NCBI RefSeq assembly: GCF_012349115.1
Contig: NZ_PQIG01000066.1
Coordinates: 57,074-121,073, forward strand
Direction: 5' to 3'
DNA from: Rhizobium ruizarguesonis
GTDB lineage: Bacteria > Pseudomonadota > Alphaproteobacteria > Rhizobiales > Rhizobiaceae
Length of the DNA: 64,000 nucleotides
Shown: piece by piece, positions 36,488 to 45,796 of the stretch
Numbering within the stretch: position 1 is the stretch's first letter
Layout of the letters: every line of letters starts with the position of its first letter
Program-made: the position numbers and the translations under genes
The notes under the pieces: model-generated
What the model was told of the DNA's origin: nothing
Database searches by the model: none
What the model saw: the letters and a program-made list of their open reading frames with translations, nothing else

Positions 36488-36507
36488 AGCTATAAATAAT
36501 AGCTATT
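36488..36507. promoter_or_regulatory. Candidate Rrf2 autoregulatory dyad
   Basis: AGCTAT-N5-ATAGCT at 36488-36504 overlaps the 10-base palindrome AATAGCTATT at 36498-36507, in an AT-rich stretch about 80-100 bases before the Rrf2 ATG. The link to the regulator is by position only. Confidence 0.4.
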
Positions 36508-36586
36508 TTGTTGTATGTTCACGCTTTTGACGCTATTTGCCTGCTATTGGCAGGATAAATACTGCGATTTCTACAAGGCGACGACG

Positions 36587-37051
36587 ATGCTGACGAAAAA
36601 GGGAAAATACGGGCTGAAGGCGCTGGTCGACCTGGCACGGCTGGCGCCGGGCGAGACCGCCTTCATCAATGACATCGCCGCCCGTAACAATATCCCGAAG
36701 AAGTTTCTCGATACGATCCTGCTCGAATTGCGCAATGTCGGCATCCTGCGCTCGAAGAAGGGGCCGGGCGGCGGCTATTCCCTGTCGCGGCCGGCCTCTG
36801 AAATCCGCATCGGCCATGTCATCCGCACGCTCGACGGGCCCTTAGCGCCGATCCGCTGCGCCAGCCGTACGGCTTACGAGGCCTGCGACGACTGTGCCGA
36901 TCCGGAAACCTGTCAGGTGCGGCGCTCGATGACCGATGTTCGGGACGCGATCGCCGCCATTCTCGACAATATGACCCTCGAGCAGTTCGTCGCCGACGGC
37001 GGCCGCGTCGAAGGCGCGAAGGAAGAATTCCCAATCTCCGCGGCCAGCTGA
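36587..37051 (+). CDS. Rrf2-family regulator with cysteine cluster
   Basis: The 154-residue protein starts at MLTKKGKYGLKAL, the usual Rrf2 N-terminus; the longer frame is not needed. The winged helix-turn-helix includes DIAARNNIPKKFLDTIL and the wing SKKGPGGGYSLSRP. Four cysteines at 91, 100, 103 and 109 (C-x8-C-x2-C-x5-C) fall where IscR, NsrR and RirA bind an Fe-S cluster, but the spacing differs. It may sense iron, sulfur or redox state. The gene is convergent with the SfnB-like gene, with stops one base apart. Confidence 0.88.
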   Translation: MLTKKGKYGLKALVDLARLAPGETAFINDIAARNNIPKKFLDTILLELRNVGILRSKKGPGGGYSLSRPASEIRIGHVIRTLDGPLAPIRCASRTAYEACDDCADPETCQVRRSMTDVRDAIAAILDNMTLEQFVADGGRVEGAKEEFPISAAS

Positions 37052-37052
37052 A

Positions 37053-38180
37053 TTAGAGCCTGCCGGGCTTCGACATATATTCGCCTGCGGTGTGCAACAG
37101 CTTATCCCGCGGCAGCGATAGCGCGTGAATGCGGGCATTGCGCCAATGGCGGTCGAGATTGAGGCCGATGCCGGCCGATGTTTCTCCTGCAAGTTCAAAC
37201 AGCGCGTTTGCGGTGTCGAGTGCCGTTTCCCCGGCAAGGATTGCGGCGGCCGAGGCGGAAAAATGTGCGTCCGCCATTGCGGCCTCCACAGGATTGACCT
37301 GGGCAATGTCGAGTTTGCGGCCAGCCCGTTCCAAGGCTGCCGCCGTCGTTTCGATGCGGATGGCGTGCTTGCCGATCCCGGGCAGGACGGGCGTGCTGGG
37401 ATCGCCGATCGCGGTCATCAGGTCGCTCCATGCAGCCCGGGCGATGCCCAGGCTAACGCCCGCCTTCAGCAGCAGGCCGAGCGAGATGCCGGTCGAATAT
37501 CCGGACGAGGGGGCAGGGACAATCGCATCTGCATTGACGTGAAGCGTGCCGACGATCGCCGTCGCCGATCCATTGGTGCGCTGGCCGAAGCCATCCCAAT
37601 CGTCGACCACCTGCACGCCTTCGTCGGTGCGTGCGAGGTAGAGTGTCACCGGGCGGCTGGGCGGAGCGGTGGCGGCAGCGGCGATCCAGTCGGCGAATAG
37701 AATACCGGGTGCCTGCCGCGTGCGCCCGCTCAGGCGGTAGCCTGGGCCTTCGGCGGTCAGTTCGGCCCCGTCGGTGAAGGCGGCGCCTGAAAGGCGGTCG
37801 CCGAGCAGCACACGGGCAAACAGCGATGCCTTCAAATCCTCGGCAGCCTGGGTGCGGAGCGTTTCCAGCGCGCAAAAATGATTTTCCAGCGCCTCGCCGA
37901 TCGAAGCATCGCCCTCGGCGATGATTGCAACGATTTCGGCGAGCAGGGCGTTCGACACGTCGAGCCCTTCATGGTCTGGCGGAACAGTGATTGCCGTCAG
38001 TCCCGATACCGACAGCGCATCAAGCTCGGCAAAGGGCAGGATGCGGTTGATATCGCGCTCGCTCGCCTGATGCCGGAATGCGGCGGCGAGGCCCCGGGCC
38101 GTGGATATCGCCTCCTCTTCGCTTTCGATGCGATGCGCGGGAGGCCTCAGGCTCTCATGAAACTGCGATACCGTTCCCAT
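37053..38180 (-). CDS. SfnB-like acyl-CoA-dehydrogenase-fold flavoprotein
   Basis: The 375-residue protein has the N-terminal block PPAHRIESEEEAISTARGLA and the ELDALSVSGLTAITVPPDHEG helix-loop of the SfnB/DszC-type branch of acyl-CoA dehydrogenases, with a C-terminal helical bundle. Characterised relatives are FMN/FAD-dependent monooxygenases used to release sulfur from sulfones and sulfonates. A role in sulfur scavenging is inferred. The gene is convergent to the Rrf2 regulator and divergent from the phosphatase. Confidence 0.75.
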   Translation of the reverse strand: MGTVSQFHESLRPPAHRIESEEEAISTARGLAAAFRHQASERDINRILPFAELDALSVSGLTAITVPPDHEGLDVSNALLAEIVAIIAEGDASIGEALENHFCALETLRTQAAEDLKASLFARVLLGDRLSGAAFTDGAELTAEGPGYRLSGRTRQAPGILFADWIAAAATAPPSRPVTLYLARTDEGVQVVDDWDGFGQRTNGSATAIVGTLHVNADAIVPAPSSGYSTGISLGLLLKAGVSLGIARAAWSDLMTAIGDPSTPVLPGIGKHAIRIETTAAALERAGRKLDIAQVNPVEAAMADAHFSASAAAILAGETALDTANALFELAGETSAGIGLNLDRHWRNARIHALSLPRDKLLHTAGEYMSKPGRL

Positions 38181-38383
38181 CGGTCACTCTTTTCTCGACG
38201 GATACAGGAGTGAGGGATTGCCCCTCGAATGATAAGGCCGGTTTTTCTACAAAACGCGGGTGCTTTGAATTTTCTTACCAGCTTGATTGCCTTGTCCTTC
38301 ACTCTACTTACGGTTAGGTGGGGCTTCCTTGATCGAGAAATATGATGAGCGACTCTCGTGCTCGCAACAGCGAGGTTTCGAAA

Positions 38384-39121
38384 ATGGCACGCCAGCCGAG
38401 ACCGCGCCTGACGCTGGATCTTGCCGCTATTCCAACCTATGCGATCGGCGACATTCACGGTCGGTACGATCTGCTTGTGAAAGCCGAAGAGGCGATCCTG
38501 CGTGATGGCGCGCAGTTGCCCGGGCGTAAGCTGATCGTCACGCTCGGCGACTATATCGACCGCGGCCCGGAATCGTCACAGGTGATCGCCCATCTTATGG
38601 AGCCACCGCCAGATGGATTCGACCGCATCTGCCTTGCCGGCAATCACGAAGTCGCCATGCTCGACTATGTCGACGGCTGGATCTCCTATGACGATTGGAT
38701 GCAGATGGGGTCAGCGGAGTCGCTCAAATCCTATGGCCTCGATCCGGAGCACCTGCCGCTGGTCTTTCCCTCCGGCGCGAAGCTCGATGCCTTCATCCGC
38801 CAGTCGCTGCCGCGGACGCATATCGATTTCATGCGGGCGATGCCCGTGCTGCTGGAGACCCCGAGCGTGATTTTCGTGCATGCCGGCATCAATCCGAAGC
38901 TGCGGCTCAGCGAGCAGACGGACGAGGATCTGGTGCTCATCCGCCAGCGGTTTCTCGAAAGCCGGGTGCCGTTGCCGAAACTCGTCGTTCACGGTCATAC
39001 GCCGAACGACGAACCCGACATACGGCCGAGGCGGCTCAATCTCGATACGCGCGCCTTTCGCAGCGGCAAGCTCACCGTCGCCCGCTTGTGGCAGGGCAAG
39101 GTCCATCTGTTTTCGACCTGA
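38384..39121 (+). CDS. PrpA-type serine/threonine protein phosphatase (metallophosphoesterase)
   Basis: The phosphatase motifs are complete: GDIHG (22-26), GDYIDRG (55-61), GNHE (86-89), a later FVHAG and VHGHTP. These coordinate two metals and cleave phosphate esters. ATGs at 38342 and 38345 are also in frame. I prefer 38384 because GAGG lies 8 bases upstream and the protein then has the usual length of about 245. Bacterial relatives (PrpA/PrpB, ApaH-like) act on phosphoproteins or nucleotides. Confidence 0.87.
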   Translation: MARQPRPRLTLDLAAIPTYAIGDIHGRYDLLVKAEEAILRDGAQLPGRKLIVTLGDYIDRGPESSQVIAHLMEPPPDGFDRICLAGNHEVAMLDYVDGWISYDDWMQMGSAESLKSYGLDPEHLPLVFPSGAKLDAFIRQSLPRTHIDFMRAMPVLLETPSVIFVHAGINPKLRLSEQTDEDLVLIRQRFLESRVPLPKLVVHGHTPNDEPDIRPRRLNLDTRAFRSGKLTVARLWQGKVHLFST

Positions 39122-39164
39122 CTTCTGTGCCTGTTTCCCAGCCGATGCGTCGATTCAAAGCGTT

Positions 39165-39204
39165 GCAGCGTCCTTTGCGCGTCTGAAAAGACGCGCGGCG
39201 CTGC
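39165..39204. terminator. Two-tier hairpin between convergent genes
   Basis: The inner stem GCGCGTCT / AGACGCGC with a GAAA tetraloop (39177-39196) is enclosed by outer arms GCAGCG and CGCTGC. It lies between the phosphatase and RND pump stops and could terminate both transcripts. The sequence has the look of a repeated rhizobial intergenic element, but only one copy is seen here. Confidence 0.65.
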
Positions 39205-39223
39205 AGAGCCGGGCGGGATCGTC

Positions 39224-42200
39224 TCAGACGACCCCTTCCTCGACCGGCTCTGTCTTCGCTGGTTCTACAGTGGCCGGGCGGTTGCGGCGCCAGCCGCGCA
39301 GCACGACGTAGAAGACCGGCGTCAGGAACAGGCCGAAGAAGGTCACGCCGAGCATGCCCGAGAATACGGCGGTGCCGAGCGACTGGCGCATTTCGGCGCC
39401 GGGGCCGGTGGCGATGGCAAGCGGCAGAACACCGAAGATGAAGGCGAATGCCGTCATCAGGATCGGGCGCAGGCGAAGATGGCTGGCCTCGATGGCCGCC
39501 TCCACCGGCGACTTGCCCTCGTCTTCCGCCTGCCTGGCGAACTCGACGATCAAAATGGCGTTCTTGGCCGCAAGGCCAATCAAGACGATCAGGCCGATCT
39601 GCGTCAGGACATTGTTGTCCATTCCCCTCAGCGAGACACCGATCAATGCCGCGAGCACCGCCAGCGGGACGATGAGAATGATCGCCAGGGGCAGAACCCA
39701 GCTTTCATATTGTGCCGCCAGCGCCAGGAAGACGAAGACGACGGACAGGGCGAAGATATAGATGGCGGTGTTGCCGGTGTGGGTCTCCTGATAGGCAAGT
39801 TCCGTCCATTCGAAGGTGGTCCCCTGCGGCAGGATCTTGGCTGCCAGCGCTTCCATCTTGGCGATGGCATCGCCCGTCGACGTGCCTGGCGTCGGATTGC
39901 CCTGAAGCGGCACCGAGACATACATGTTGTAGCGCTGGACAAGCGCCGGGCCGCTGGCATCCTGGATGTCCATCAAGGTTCCAAGCGGAACCAGCGCCCC
40001 GGTCGCCGACCGGACCTTCAGGGCGAGGATGTCTTCCCGGTCCATGCGGTATTGCCGGTCGGCCTGGGCGCGAACTTGGTAGACGCGGCCGAACGCATTG
40101 AAGTCGTTGACATAGGCGACGCCGAGATTGATGGAAAGGGCGTTGAAGATATTGGGAATCGGCACATTCAGGAAACGCGCCTTGTCGCGGTCGATCGCCA
40201 GGAAATATTGCGGGCTTGCATCGGAGAATGTCGTAAAGACGCCGGTCAGCCCCTCGGTCGTTGCCGCCGCACCCATCATCTGCCGAGCGAGGCCGAGCAC
40301 GCGCGTCATGTCGGCGTTTTCGAGATCGGAAATCTGCATCTTGAAGCCGCCGGAATTGCCGACGCCACGCACGGATGGCGGGGGGATGGCAATGATGAAG
40401 GCTTCCTGGATGCTTTGCAGCTTGCCGTAAAGCTCGCCGATGATCTTGTTGGCGTTCTCCCCGCCTTCTTCACGTTCGGCGAAGGACTTGAACGGGACGA
40501 AGACGACGCCGGCATTCGAGGCATTGGTGAATGTCGCTCCGCTGAAGCCGGCAAATTGCACGGCATTGCCGACGCCGGGCACGGTGCGGGCGATATCGCC
40601 CACCTGTTTGACGACGGCATCGGTACGGGCGAGCGAGGCGCCGTCCGGTAGCTGTATGACGATGATGGCGTAACCCTGGTCCATGGTCGGGATAAAGCCC
40701 GCGGGAACTTTCGTGCCCATATACCAGGTTGCTCCCAGCAGGCAGACGAAGGTGACCATCGCGGCTGTCAACCCTACCCAACTGCTGACCAGATGCCGAA
40801 CGGTCCACGAATAGCCGGAACTCAGCCGATCGAATCCATGATTGAAGCCGTCTGCAAGCCCTCTTCCCAGACGGGATGCGACATTCGTGCGCTTGGTTTC
40901 GTGGTCATGGGTTTTCAGCAATATGCCTGCGAGCGCGGGCGACAGTGTGAGCGAATTCAATGCGGAAATTGCAGTGGTGACGGAGATCGTGACCGCGAAC
41001 TGCCGGTAGAACTGGCCAGAGATACCTGGAATGAAGGCTGTCGGCACGAACACGGCGATTAGCACCAGCGAGATGGCGACGACGGCGGTTCCGACTTCGT
41101 CCATCGTGACATGGGACGCCTGCTTCGGCGTCATGCCGCGTGCCAGATTGCGCTCGACGTTTTCCACCACCACGATCGCGTCGTCGACGACGATACCGAT
41201 CGCCAGCACGAGACCGAACAGGGTGAGCATGTTGAGCGAGAAGCCGAAGGCGAGCAGGACGGCGAAGGTGCCGATCAGCGATACCGGGATGGCAATGATT
41301 GGAATGATCGCGGTTCGCCAGGATTGCAGGAAGACAAGAACGACGATTGCTACGAGGATGGCCGCTTCGGCGATGGTTCTATAGACCTCGGTGATCGAAT
41401 CCGAGATGAATTCAGTCGTGTCGTAGACGATACGATATTCCAGACCCGGCGGGAAATTCTGGGATATGTCCTTCATCAGCGTCTGGACTTGATGGGCCGT
41501 GTCCAGGGCGTTGGTTCCCGGCCGGGCGAAGATGCCGAGAGCAACTGCGGGATCGTTGTTGAGATAACTGTTGGTGACGTAATCCTGTGCGCCGAGTTCT
41601 ATCCGGGCGACATCCTGCAACTGCACGAGCCGGCCCGAAGTCGTCGATTTCACAATGACATATCGGAACTCGCGCACGTCGGAGAAGCGGCCGTCCGTTC
41701 GCACCGTATATTCGAATGCATTCTTGCCGGTGACGGGTGGGGCACCGATCTTGCCGCCTGATACCTGAACGTTCTGGTCTCTCAATGCGGAGACGACGTC
41801 ATCTGACGTCATCCCGTAGGCGGAGAGCTTTTCCGGATCCAGCCAGATTCGCATCGAATACTGGCGTTCGCCAAAGATCTGCACGTCGCCGACGCCGTCT
41901 AGGCGCACGAGAACGTCGCGGATGCGGTTGCGGGCGTAGTTCGAGACGTAAAGCTGATCATAGCGGTGCGACGGCGAAAGCAGATGCACCACCATCATCA
42001 GATCCGGCGAGCTTTTGTCGGTGGTCACGCCAAGTCGCTGGACTTCTTCGGGAAGACGGGGAAGGGCGATGGAAACGCGGTTCTGGACGAGCACCTGGAC
42101 CTTGTCGAGATCGGTGCCGAGCTTGAAGGTGATCGTCAGCGACATGGCGCCGTCGGCGCTGGAGTAAGAAGACATATAAAGCATGTCTTCGACGCCGTTG

Positions 42201-42412
42201 ATCTGTTGTTCGAGCGGCGTCGAAACGGTATCGGCGATCGTCTGTGGGTCGGCACCCGGGTAAGAGGTGCGCACGACGATGGTCGGCGGCGCTATCTCCG
42301 GATACTGCGATACCGGCAATTGCGTATAGGCAATGCCGCCGACGACGAGAAGAAGGATCGAGATCACGGCCGCAAAGATCGGCCGGTCCACGAAAAAATG
42401 AGCAAATCTCAT
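39224..42412 (-). CDS. RND multidrug efflux pump (HAE1, AcrB/MexF-like)
   Basis: The 1062-residue inner-membrane transporter opens with the family N-terminus FFVDRPIFAAVIS. The paired aspartates of the proton relay are in AIGIVVDDAIVVVENVERN (TM4) and the TM10 lysine in GLAAKNAILIVEFARQ. Two large periplasmic loops are present. It pumps hydrophobic compounds, probably antibiotics or plant phenolics, out of the periplasm with the adaptor encoded upstream (ATGA overlap). No outer-membrane channel gene is linked. Confidence 0.95.
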   Translation of the reverse strand: MRFAHFFVDRPIFAAVISILLLVVGGIAYTQLPVSQYPEIAPPTIVVRTSYPGADPQTIADTVSTPLEQQINGVEDMLYMSSYSSADGAMSLTITFKLGTDLDKVQVLVQNRVSIALPRLPEEVQRLGVTTDKSSPDLMMVVHLLSPSHRYDQLYVSNYARNRIRDVLVRLDGVGDVQIFGERQYSMRIWLDPEKLSAYGMTSDDVVSALRDQNVQVSGGKIGAPPVTGKNAFEYTVRTDGRFSDVREFRYVIVKSTTSGRLVQLQDVARIELGAQDYVTNSYLNNDPAVALGIFARPGTNALDTAHQVQTLMKDISQNFPPGLEYRIVYDTTEFISDSITEVYRTIAEAAILVAIVVLVFLQSWRTAIIPIIAIPVSLIGTFAVLLAFGFSLNMLTLFGLVLAIGIVVDDAIVVVENVERNLARGMTPKQASHVTMDEVGTAVVAISLVLIAVFVPTAFIPGISGQFYRQFAVTISVTTAISALNSLTLSPALAGILLKTHDHETKRTNVASRLGRGLADGFNHGFDRLSSGYSWTVRHLVSSWVGLTAAMVTFVCLLGATWYMGTKVPAGFIPTMDQGYAIIVIQLPDGASLARTDAVVKQVGDIARTVPGVGNAVQFAGFSGATFTNASNAGVVFVPFKSFAEREEGGENANKIIGELYGKLQSIQEAFIIAIPPPSVRGVGNSGGFKMQISDLENADMTRVLGLARQMMGAAATTEGLTGVFTTFSDASPQYFLAIDRDKARFLNVPIPNIFNALSINLGVAYVNDFNAFGRVYQVRAQADRQYRMDREDILALKVRSATGALVPLGTLMDIQDASGPALVQRYNMYVSVPLQGNPTPGTSTGDAIAKMEALAAKILPQGTTFEWTELAYQETHTGNTAIYIFALSVVFVFLALAAQYESWVLPLAIILIVPLAVLAALIGVSLRGMDNNVLTQIGLIVLIGLAAKNAILIVEFARQAEDEGKSPVEAAIEASHLRLRPILMTAFAFIFGVLPLAIATGPGAEMRQSLGTAVFSGMLGVTFFGLFLTPVFYVVLRGWRRNRPATVEPAKTEPVEEGVV

Positions 42413-43584
42413 TGTCCGCTCTCCGCGCCGGCGGTTTCGGGCGCAGTGTCCTGCCGCTCCTGCGGCAGTTCGGTCATCTGAGGCGTGATCTTTGCACCTG
42501 GCCGGGCGCGCATCAGGCCGTTGACGATTATCGTCTCGGTGCCATCAAGGCCCTCGCGTATGACCCGGTAGCCGTAGAGACGCGGTCCGGGCCTTACGGG
42601 CTTGGTCGAAACCGTGCCGTCTTCGGCGACGACATAAACAACGCGCTCATTCTGGTCCGAGCCGATCGCCTCGTCGGGGACAAGAATGGCCTGGTAGGTG
42701 TTGGAAGCTTCGACTTGTATGCGACCGAAGAGGCCGGGCTGAAGGACGAGATCGGGGTTGGGGAAGCGGGCACGCAGACGAATGGTGCCGCTCTCATTGT
42801 CGACCCGATTCTCGGCGAAATCGAGCTTTCCCTTGAATGGTTTGGCATTGGGATCGGAGATCGTGACGGATACATCCAGTCCGCCACCGCCCTGCTGGAG
42901 ATCCTTGCCCAGCTTGCGCGCCGTGTCGGCGAAATTCAGCAGGCGGCGCTCATCGACGTCGAAATAGAAATCGATAGGGTCGAGAGAAACGATCGTCGTG
43001 AGAATGGTCTGGTCGGTTTGCACGAGGTTGCCGGCGGAGATCAGCCGGCGGTCGATACGGCCGCTGAGCGGCGCTTTGATTTCGGTATATTCCATGTCGA
43101 GAGATGCGCGATCGGCGGCAGCCTGGGCGCCGCGGACATTGGCCTGGGCCGAATCGAATTCGCGGCGACGATCGTCCAGCGTCTGCGCCGATTGGCTGCC
43201 GCTCGAAGCAAGCGATTGCGCGCGCTTATACTGCGCATCGGCAAAGACCAGGGCGGATTGCGAGGCTTCGAGTGCTGCCTTTGCCTGATTGAGCGCGGTT
43301 ACGAACGGCCGCTGGTCGATGACGAAGAGCAGATCGCCCTGCTTGACCAGGGCGCCGTCCTGGAAATGGATTTCCTGCAGGTAACCACCGACGCGCGAAC
43401 GGACGGAGACTTCGTCGACGGGCTCGAAACGGCCGATGAACTCGTCGCTGTCGACGACATCGCGCACGACAGGCTTGGCGACGGTGACGGGCGGGGGCGG
43501 CGGGGCGCTCTGGGCCAGCGCGGGGAGAGGCATGAATGCGGCAATACAGCCAAGCACCACCATCTGTCGAAGCGCGTAAGTCAT
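42409..43584 (-). CDS. RND efflux periplasmic adaptor (AcrA/MexE-like)
   Basis: The 391-residue membrane-fusion protein has a signal sequence (LGCIAAFMPLPALAQS). The N-terminal beta-barrel/lipoyl half starts at SDEFIGRFEPVDEVSVRSRVGG, followed by an alpha hairpin and the second lipoyl half IKAPLSGRIDRRLISAGNLV. GGAGG lies 7 bases before the ATG. It links the inner pump to a TolC-type channel. It starts the leftward two-gene operon, divergent from the MarR-emrAB operon. Confidence 0.93.
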   Translation of the reverse strand: MTYALRQMVVLGCIAAFMPLPALAQSAPPPPPVTVAKPVVRDVVDSDEFIGRFEPVDEVSVRSRVGGYLQEIHFQDGALVKQGDLLFVIDQRPFVTALNQAKAALEASQSALVFADAQYKRAQSLASSGSQSAQTLDDRRREFDSAQANVRGAQAAADRASLDMEYTEIKAPLSGRIDRRLISAGNLVQTDQTILTTIVSLDPIDFYFDVDERRLLNFADTARKLGKDLQQGGGGLDVSVTISDPNAKPFKGKLDFAENRVDNESGTIRLRARFPNPDLVLQPGLFGRIQVEASNTYQAILVPDEAIGSDQNERVVYVVAEDGTVSTKPVRPGPRLYGYRVIREGLDGTETIIVNGLMRARPGAKITPQMTELPQERQDTAPETAGAESGQ

Positions 43585-43826
43585 ACCGGTCCTCCAATCT
43601 CGACGGCCGATTCACTGCCGCCAACCTCAAGATGAAGTGATGCTGTTCATGTCTTGCTGCTTTGAACGAGGGTCTCTGCCCCCGTGATTCCCCCGGCATT
43701 CAATCCCCTGGAAAAGGAAGGCCGGCACGCAATGCACATCGGAAAAATCGTAACCCTATGGAATTGGACTATAAACGGCAGCGGCGAAAAATTGCAAATG
43801 CCAATTGGTAACGATTCCGGAATCCA

Positions 43827-43975
43827 TCAAAACGTCACAGAGGGCATCAGCTCTCGACGATCTCGTCTCTGCCGGGGTGGCAGGGCGGCGAGTTCGGCCC
43901 CAGTCGAGCTCCTGTTCCAGCATGTGAAAGACATCATCGTCGATCTCGTCGGCGCGAGAGAAAGGGAGGAGCCGC
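43827..43975 (-). pseudogene. Frameshifted remnant, possibly C-terminus of a CPA1 Na+/H+ antiporter
   Basis: On the minus strand one frame reads EIDDDVFHMLEQELDWG and the next frame continues AELAALPPRQRRDRREL before a stop at 43827. Removing one G from the GGGG run at the junction would fuse them into a smooth acidic helical tail ending ELDWAELAALP. This resembles cytoplasmic tails of rhizobial CPA1 exchangers. There is no plausible start or membrane part upstream, so I call it a decayed fragment. The family is a guess. Confidence 0.35.
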
Positions 43976-44072
43976 AGATATGCTTGACCCAGTCTGCGGC
44001 ATTTTCGCCGCTGCCGTTGAATCTGCCGTTCATGCCCTTGTACAAGGCGCATGCTCAATATATCTACCGATA

Positions 44073-44090
44073 TTATAAGTATGCTTATAA
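44073..44090. promoter_or_regulatory. Candidate MarR operator
   Basis: The perfect dyad TTATAAG-TATG-CTTATAA lies 20 bases before the MarR start in an AT-rich stretch, and probably overlaps the promoter. MarR proteins commonly autoregulate through such dyads. Confidence 0.55.
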
Positions 44091-44109
44091 ATAACGGTTA
44101 CAGGTTTTC

Positions 44110-44574
44110 ATGAACGCCACTCCGACCCTCGGTTTCCTTCTCCACGATGTCGCACGGCTGCTGCGCAAGCGGTTCGAGCAACGCGCGAAGTGCCTTGGGC
44201 TGACCCGGTCGCAATGGCAGACGCTTGCCTATCTCTCGAATAACGAAGGCATTCACCAAGGCGGCCTTGCCGAAATCCTCGAAGTCGAGCCGATCACGCT
44301 GGTGCGCATTCTCGACAAGCTCGCCGAACGCGGGCTGATCGAGCGCCGCCAGCATCCGACCGACCGGCGCATCTGGCTGCTCTACATGCGCGACGAGGCG
44401 CACCCGCTGCTCGCCGAAATGCGCGAGCTCGGTGACACCACCCGCGCAGAAGCGTTGCAAAGCGTTTCGGCCGAGCAGCGCGAGCAGCTTTTCCACATCC
44501 TATCCGTAATGAAGACGAACCTGGTTCAGGCATGCCGGAGCCCGGTTGACGAGAATGAGACGAACGATGGCTGA
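44110..44574 (+). CDS. MarR-family regulator of the EmrAB pump
   Basis: The 154-residue winged helix protein has a recognition region with GGLAEILEVEPITLVRILDKLAERGLIERRQHPTDRR, including the D-R-R wing typical of MarR. It probably represses its own operon and releases DNA on binding a toxic ligand. Its stop overlaps the emrA start by eight bases, so regulator and pump are cotranscribed. Confidence 0.92.
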   Translation: MNATPTLGFLLHDVARLLRKRFEQRAKCLGLTRSQWQTLAYLSNNEGIHQGGLAEILEVEPITLVRILDKLAERGLIERRQHPTDRRIWLLYMRDEAHPLLAEMRELGDTTRAEALQSVSAEQREQLFHILSVMKTNLVQACRSPVDENETNDG

Positions 44575-45796
44575 TCAATCTCCCCTCCGCGTCGTTGCCG
44601 ACGCCAATGCCAAGATCACGACTCCTGTCGAAGAAAACCAAGCGAAACAGCAGGAAACGGTAGCCGAAGCGCCTTCATCCAATTCAGCGCCGGCTGCCGC
44701 CGTGGCTGCGCCTGGCGGCAACAAGGTCCGCCGCCGGCGCAGTCTCACGCGGCCGATCCTGTTTGCATTGCTGCCGGTGGCGCTCGTCGTCGGCGGTTAC
44801 TATTACGTCAATGGTGGTCAGGTGATGTCGACGGACAACGCCTATATCCAGGCCGATATGGTCGGGCTTACCACCGATGTCTCGGGCATCGTCGACCAGA
44901 TCAACGTGCATGAGAACGAGGCGGTCAAGGCGGGGCAGGTGCTCTTCCGCCTGCGGTCGGATTCTTTCAAGATCGCGCTCGATGGCGCAAAGGCGCAGCT
45001 CGGCGCGCAGCGCAACCAGATCATGAATCTCAAGGCCAGCTATCAGCAATCGCTTGCCGAGATCACGCAGGCGCAAGCCGATCTGCCCTATTATCAGGAT
45101 CAGTTCGACCGGCAGCAAAACCTCGTCAACAACGGCAGCGCGACGCAGTCGGCCTATGACGAAGCCAAGCACAATCTGGAAGCCGCACAGCAGAAGGTTG
45201 CCGTCGCCAAGGCGGAAGCCGCAACGACGCTCGCCCAACTCGGCGGCAATGCCGACCAGCCGGTCGAGGAAAACCCGCTCTACCTGCAGGCCAAGTCGCA
45301 GGTCGACAATGCCCAGCGCGAACTCGACCACAGCGTCGTCAAGGCGCCGTTCGACGGCATCGTGACCAACGTCAACGCGCTGCAGGTCGGCTCCTACCTG
45401 GAAGCCTCGCAGCAGGCCTTCTCGCTCGTCGGCACCAACCATCTCTGGATCGCCGCCAGCCCGAAGGAAACCGAACTCACTTACGTCAAGCCCGGCCAGA
45501 CGGCCGATATCTCCGTCGACACCTATCCGGGTGTGGTCTGGAAGGGCAAGGTCGAGAGCATCAGCCCGGCCTCCGGCTCCAGCTTCTCGCTGCTGCCGGC
45601 GCAGAACACCACGGGCAACTGGGTGAAGGTCGTCCAGCGCATTCCGATGCGCGTCAGCATCGAGGACACGGACGGCAAGCCGCCGCTTCGCGTCGGCATG
45701 AGCACGGTCGTCGATGTCGAGACCGGCCACGTCCGCGGCCTGCCCGATTTCGTCAACGCACTTCTGGGCCGGCCTCAGGGCAAGGGTGATGAGTAA
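44567..45796 (+). CDS. emrA: EmrA-like membrane-fusion protein
   Basis: The 409-residue adaptor has an N-terminal cytoplasmic tail, one membrane helix (PILFALLPVALVVGGYYYV), a lipoyl domain starting near STDNAYIQADMVGLTTDVSGIV, a long coiled coil, and the second lipoyl half VVKAPFDGIVTNV. In-frame starts at 44546 and 44555 are possible; I chose ATG 44567 at the conserved tail. It couples EmrB to an outer-membrane channel. In R. etli the homologous pair is called rmrA/rmrB. Confidence 0.9.
   Translation: MADQSPLRVVADANAKITTPVEENQAKQQETVAEAPSSNSAPAAAVAAPGGNKVRRRRSLTRPILFALLPVALVVGGYYYVNGGQVMSTDNAYIQADMVGLTTDVSGIVDQINVHENEAVKAGQVLFRLRSDSFKIALDGAKAQLGAQRNQIMNLKASYQQSLAEITQAQADLPYYQDQFDRQQNLVNNGSATQSAYDEAKHNLEAAQQKVAVAKAEAATTLAQLGGNADQPVEENPLYLQAKSQVDNAQRELDHSVVKAPFDGIVTNVNALQVGSYLEASQQAFSLVGTNHLWIAASPKETELTYVKPGQTADISVDTYPGVVWKGKVESISPASGSSFSLLPAQNTTGNWVKVVQRIPMRVSIEDTDGKPPLRVGMSTVVDVETGHVRGLPDFVNALLGRPQGKGDE

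Larger units (their letters stand above)
43585..44109. other. Divergent intergenic region with gene remnant
   Basis: The 525 bases separate two efflux operons. Small open frames exist on both strands, but none has a credible start or family resemblance as an intact gene. The middle holds the remnant listed separately, and the right end holds an AT-rich promoter/operator zone for the MarR gene. Confidence 0.55.

Noticed and set aside
43684..44094. 136-codon plus-strand frame between the efflux operons
   Set aside because: No ribosome site, mixed composition, and it overlaps the frameshifted minus-strand remnant and the MarR operator.
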